DNA of 64,000 nucleotides from Oenanthe sinensis. Lineage: Eukaryota > Streptophyta > Magnoliopsida > Apiales > Apiaceae. The position numbers were made by a program, and so were the translations under genes. Under the pieces are notes generated by a model. The model saw only the letters and a program-made list of their open reading frames with translations, did no database searches and was not told the origin of the DNA. Each line of letters opens with the position of its first letter. Positions within the stretch are counted from its first letter, which is position 1. Below are positions 62,101-64,000 of this stretch, in pieces. The stretch covers positions 12,593,631-12,657,630 of the forward strand of contig CM053802.1 of the NCBI GenBank assembly GCA_028671895.1. The letters run 5' to 3'.

Positions 62101-64000
62101 TTCATAACCAGAAGAGCATTAGAAATATGATGACAACCCAAAAAAAATTTAAAAAAATGTCTAACTACTGTGCTTTCACCAAAAAAAAAAAAAAGAAATT
62201 TCACCTGACACGGACGGAACACTCTTCTGGCGAAAGAACTGTATTTCAAATCATAATGTAAAGTAAAAAAAGATTTAATCACATTAATTGCCTATAGCAT
62301 ACTTTAAATAATATGGCCCGATGTCTGCAGAGGCCAACACTGAGGCTGCCAATAGGAAGGACAACGGTTCCTAGACATTCTCTCAGATCATCACTGCACT
62401 CCTTCCAGAGAGGAAATAATTCATCTTCACCTGAGGAAGGGGTATCCCTTGTGGAAGGCAAAATATCTCGTCTTATAAACCACACATGCAGTAAAAAGTA
62501 ATAAATAGATTGAAGTTTCACACTACTGTAGAATGAGATATTGTAACTCACCCCATAAGATTACATATGAGTTTTGCTAGCTGATTTACAACTTCGTCTG
62601 TTGTGTTGCAATTAGAAGACACTCTGTGAATCCGGTTTTGCAATTCTTTTAAAGTTGCATCGCTGCGTCTATCAATTAAAACTACTTCAACTAAAGATTC
62701 AATTCTTGGATCTATACACTTCAAAGATTCAATTGCTGGTATGCGACCATTATCTTGCATATCAGAGCATACACTCCATACATAGGGATCGATCCCATTG
62801 ATAGAATAAAACCCATCAGGAATTCTATCAGAGTATGATAAGCATCCATTTGCCTAAACACATTTTTTTGTTAAAGGAAAAAAAACTAATATTAGAATCT
62901 GTCTACACAATGTATACGAGTTGCAGTTATAAAATTCACTATATGTACAGATCTTCATAAATGGGACTTTCGGGCACTGGAAAATGAACATGCGTGACAA
63001 CATTTTAGTTAACAAACAATTTTTTGGTAAAAGGGCAGTACAACTATCAAGTCCATATCTGGTAAAAAAAAAATATGGTATACATTTAAATAGGTTCACA
63101 CATCTTCTAATCGAAGTGATTGTGTTTCATCTTTTCCAGGAAGCTGGAACATAATTTTAATATTTAATGACACAGTAAGCAGATTGATTGTACTCGACGT
63201 CAGATGCCAGTACTATGATCCAATCACCGCACATATTATAAATTATAATGGCATTAATTATTTGTACTTGATTGGTATTAAGTGCATGAAAAACGATAAT
63301 ATGTTTCATATCATATACGGTGTAATATTTAACGTTCTGCATTTATCTCATCCACAAACAAGGGCAGTGCTCTCAAAACAAATCATTAGTTACAGTATAT
63401 GATAATGTTCTTTAATCGATTTCCTTTTCCGGTCAACATAAGCAGAGTCTAATTAATACATAATCCAAGATAATCACATTCCTAGCATATGCATTATAAA
63501 ACCACATAAAGCTATATAAACAACATAATCCAAGATAATCACATTCCTAGCATATGCATTATGAAACCACGTAAAGCTACATAAACACTATCTCGAAGAG
63601 CCTTACCCAAAACCGGTGAGACATAACCTCAGCAGAAGCAGACGACGACGACCTGGGAGCAGGCAAATCATCAACCACCGGATCCAAAAAATTGGGATCA
63701 TCCGCCCTAGTAGCTTCAGAAGAAAGCCTAAGCGCCAAGGACAACTGCAGCTGATAACTCTCCTCCGTCTGCTGCGCCCAGCTTTTCGAAGACGAAAACG
63801 AAACACCACCCCCAACTTCCACCCCCATAGACCTCAATTGCTCAGCATCCTGATCAAGTGACACAGAAGGAACATAGTAATCACCAGAGATCGAACTCTC
63901 ACCGAAACTACTCCCACTTGATTGCCTCTGAATGGAAGTGGGTCCCATCCGATTGTGGAGCCTATGATGATTATCGTTGAATTCCCAATCGGGTTTGATT
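53103..64000 (-). CDS. CTR1: CTR1 Raf-like protein kinase, negative regulator of ethylene signalling (5' end outside window)
   Basis: CTR1 binds ethylene receptors at the ER and phosphorylates EIN2, keeping the ethylene pathway off without hormone. Exons on the minus strand, 5' to 3': 63607-64000 (partial), 62552-62853, 62303-62447, 61722-61825, 60071-60279, 57749-58069, 57620-57660, 56983-57051, 56785-56885, 56589-56673, 56095-56193, 54432-54500, 54194-54325, 53298-53392, 53103-53211. All junctions keep frame; 757 residues lie in the window. The N-terminal part shows QRQSSGSSFGESSISGDYY, SWAQQTEESYQLQLSLALRL and the EDR1-type domain (IGSLSVGLCRHRAILFK, SLLNGPSSISISSPLRFPR). Kinase features in window numbering: GSGSFGTVHRADW, VAVK (Lys510), VHRDLKSPN (Asp608), CDFGL (Asp626), APE (651-653). 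The catalytic set is complete. The frame is still open at the right edge, so the start codon lies beyond. Confidence 0.96.
54779..54789. repeat. Poly-C run in CTR1 intron
   Basis: About eleven C residues in a row inside the intron between exons 11 and 12; runs like this are also frequent assembly trouble spots. Confidence 0.8.
56307..56568. mobile_element. Stowaway-type MITE in CTR1 intron
   Basis: CTCCCTCTGTTCTCAAATAT at the left is mirrored by ATATTCAAGAACAGAGGAAG at the right, with TA on both flanks. It lies in the intron between exons 10 and 11. Confidence 0.8.
61834..61856. repeat. (TA)n microsatellite in CTR1 intron 3
   Basis: About eleven TA units just upstream of exon 4 on the coding strand, within 30 bases of its acceptor. 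It may be length-variable. Confidence 0.9.
61886..62077. mobile_element. Stowaway-type MITE in CTR1 intron 3
   Basis: CTCCCTCCATCCCATTCATA at the left faces TAAACGGGATGAAGGGAG at the right, with TA at both flanks. The size, about 192 bp, is normal for the family. Confidence 0.8.
63458..63587. repeat. Tandem duplication of 65 bp in the first visible CTR1 intron
   Basis: Copies start at 63458 and 63523 with ACATAATCCAAGATAATCAC. They differ at about three positions (for example TTATAAAACCACATAAAG against TTATGAAACCACGTAAAG). The repeat ends about 20 bases before the donor of the first visible exon (63607 boundary). Confidence 0.9.

Noticed and set aside
1..64000. CRISPR arrays, operons, riboswitches or bacterial-style gene systems
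   Set aside because: The genes are spliced nuclear plant genes. No regular short repeat-spacer array or closely spaced co-directional gene group exists.

Overview
This window is nuclear DNA from a flowering plant, most likely a eudicot. It is AT-rich, its genes are split by many GT-AG introns, its proteins resemble plant families, and it carries plant transposons (copia, hAT, Mutator, Stowaway, TRIM, SINE). The species cannot be fixed from the sequence. There is no sign of bacterial, organelle or virus-type gene organisation.

Layout. 943-7909 (-): a complete 11-exon EXO70A exocyst gene, with a very small TRIM retroelement in intron 4. About 9690-17261: a transposon cluster. It holds a decayed copia reverse transcriptase/RNase H on the minus strand, then a hAT element with a ZMYM1-like transposase, ended by matching CAGGGACGGAG termini and split by a 1982-bp copia LTR insertion with a perfect 5-bp target duplication. 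17956-20535 (-): a complete 6-exon CTF7/ECO1 cohesin acetyltransferase gene. 20536-25288: AT-rich spacer with a Stowaway MITE. 25289-30308 (-): a complete 12-exon TatD-type DNase gene (TATDN1-like) with two minute 5' exons separated by GC-AG introns. About 31633-35280: remains of a Mutator-like element, with a broken Ulp1-type protease on + and MULE fragments including a zinc knuckle on -. 38095-38547 (-): an intronless GPI-anchored arabinogalactan protein gene. 38548-44080: AT-rich repeats. 44081-46664 (-): a complete cytosolic fructose-bisphosphate aldolase gene. 46665-49941: spacer with a SINE and a MITE. 49942-51012 (+): a broken HsfA3-type heat-stress transcription factor. 53103-64000 (-): CTR1, the Raf-like kinase of ethylene signalling, complete at its 3' end and running off the right edge.

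The host genes have unrelated jobs: exocytosis, sister-chromatid cohesion, DNA hydrolysis, cell wall, glycolysis and ethylene signalling. They do not form a cluster. Most intact genes lie on the minus strand, while the hAT, Ulp1 and Hsf remnants lie on plus. I find no convincing new multi-gene system. The most unusual items are the 187-bp LTR element, the paired GC-AG introns, the decayed HsfA3 and the nested hAT/copia structure. Exon limits were set by eye from splice consensus, reading frame and remembered family sequence. All the intact multi-exon models keep frame throughout.
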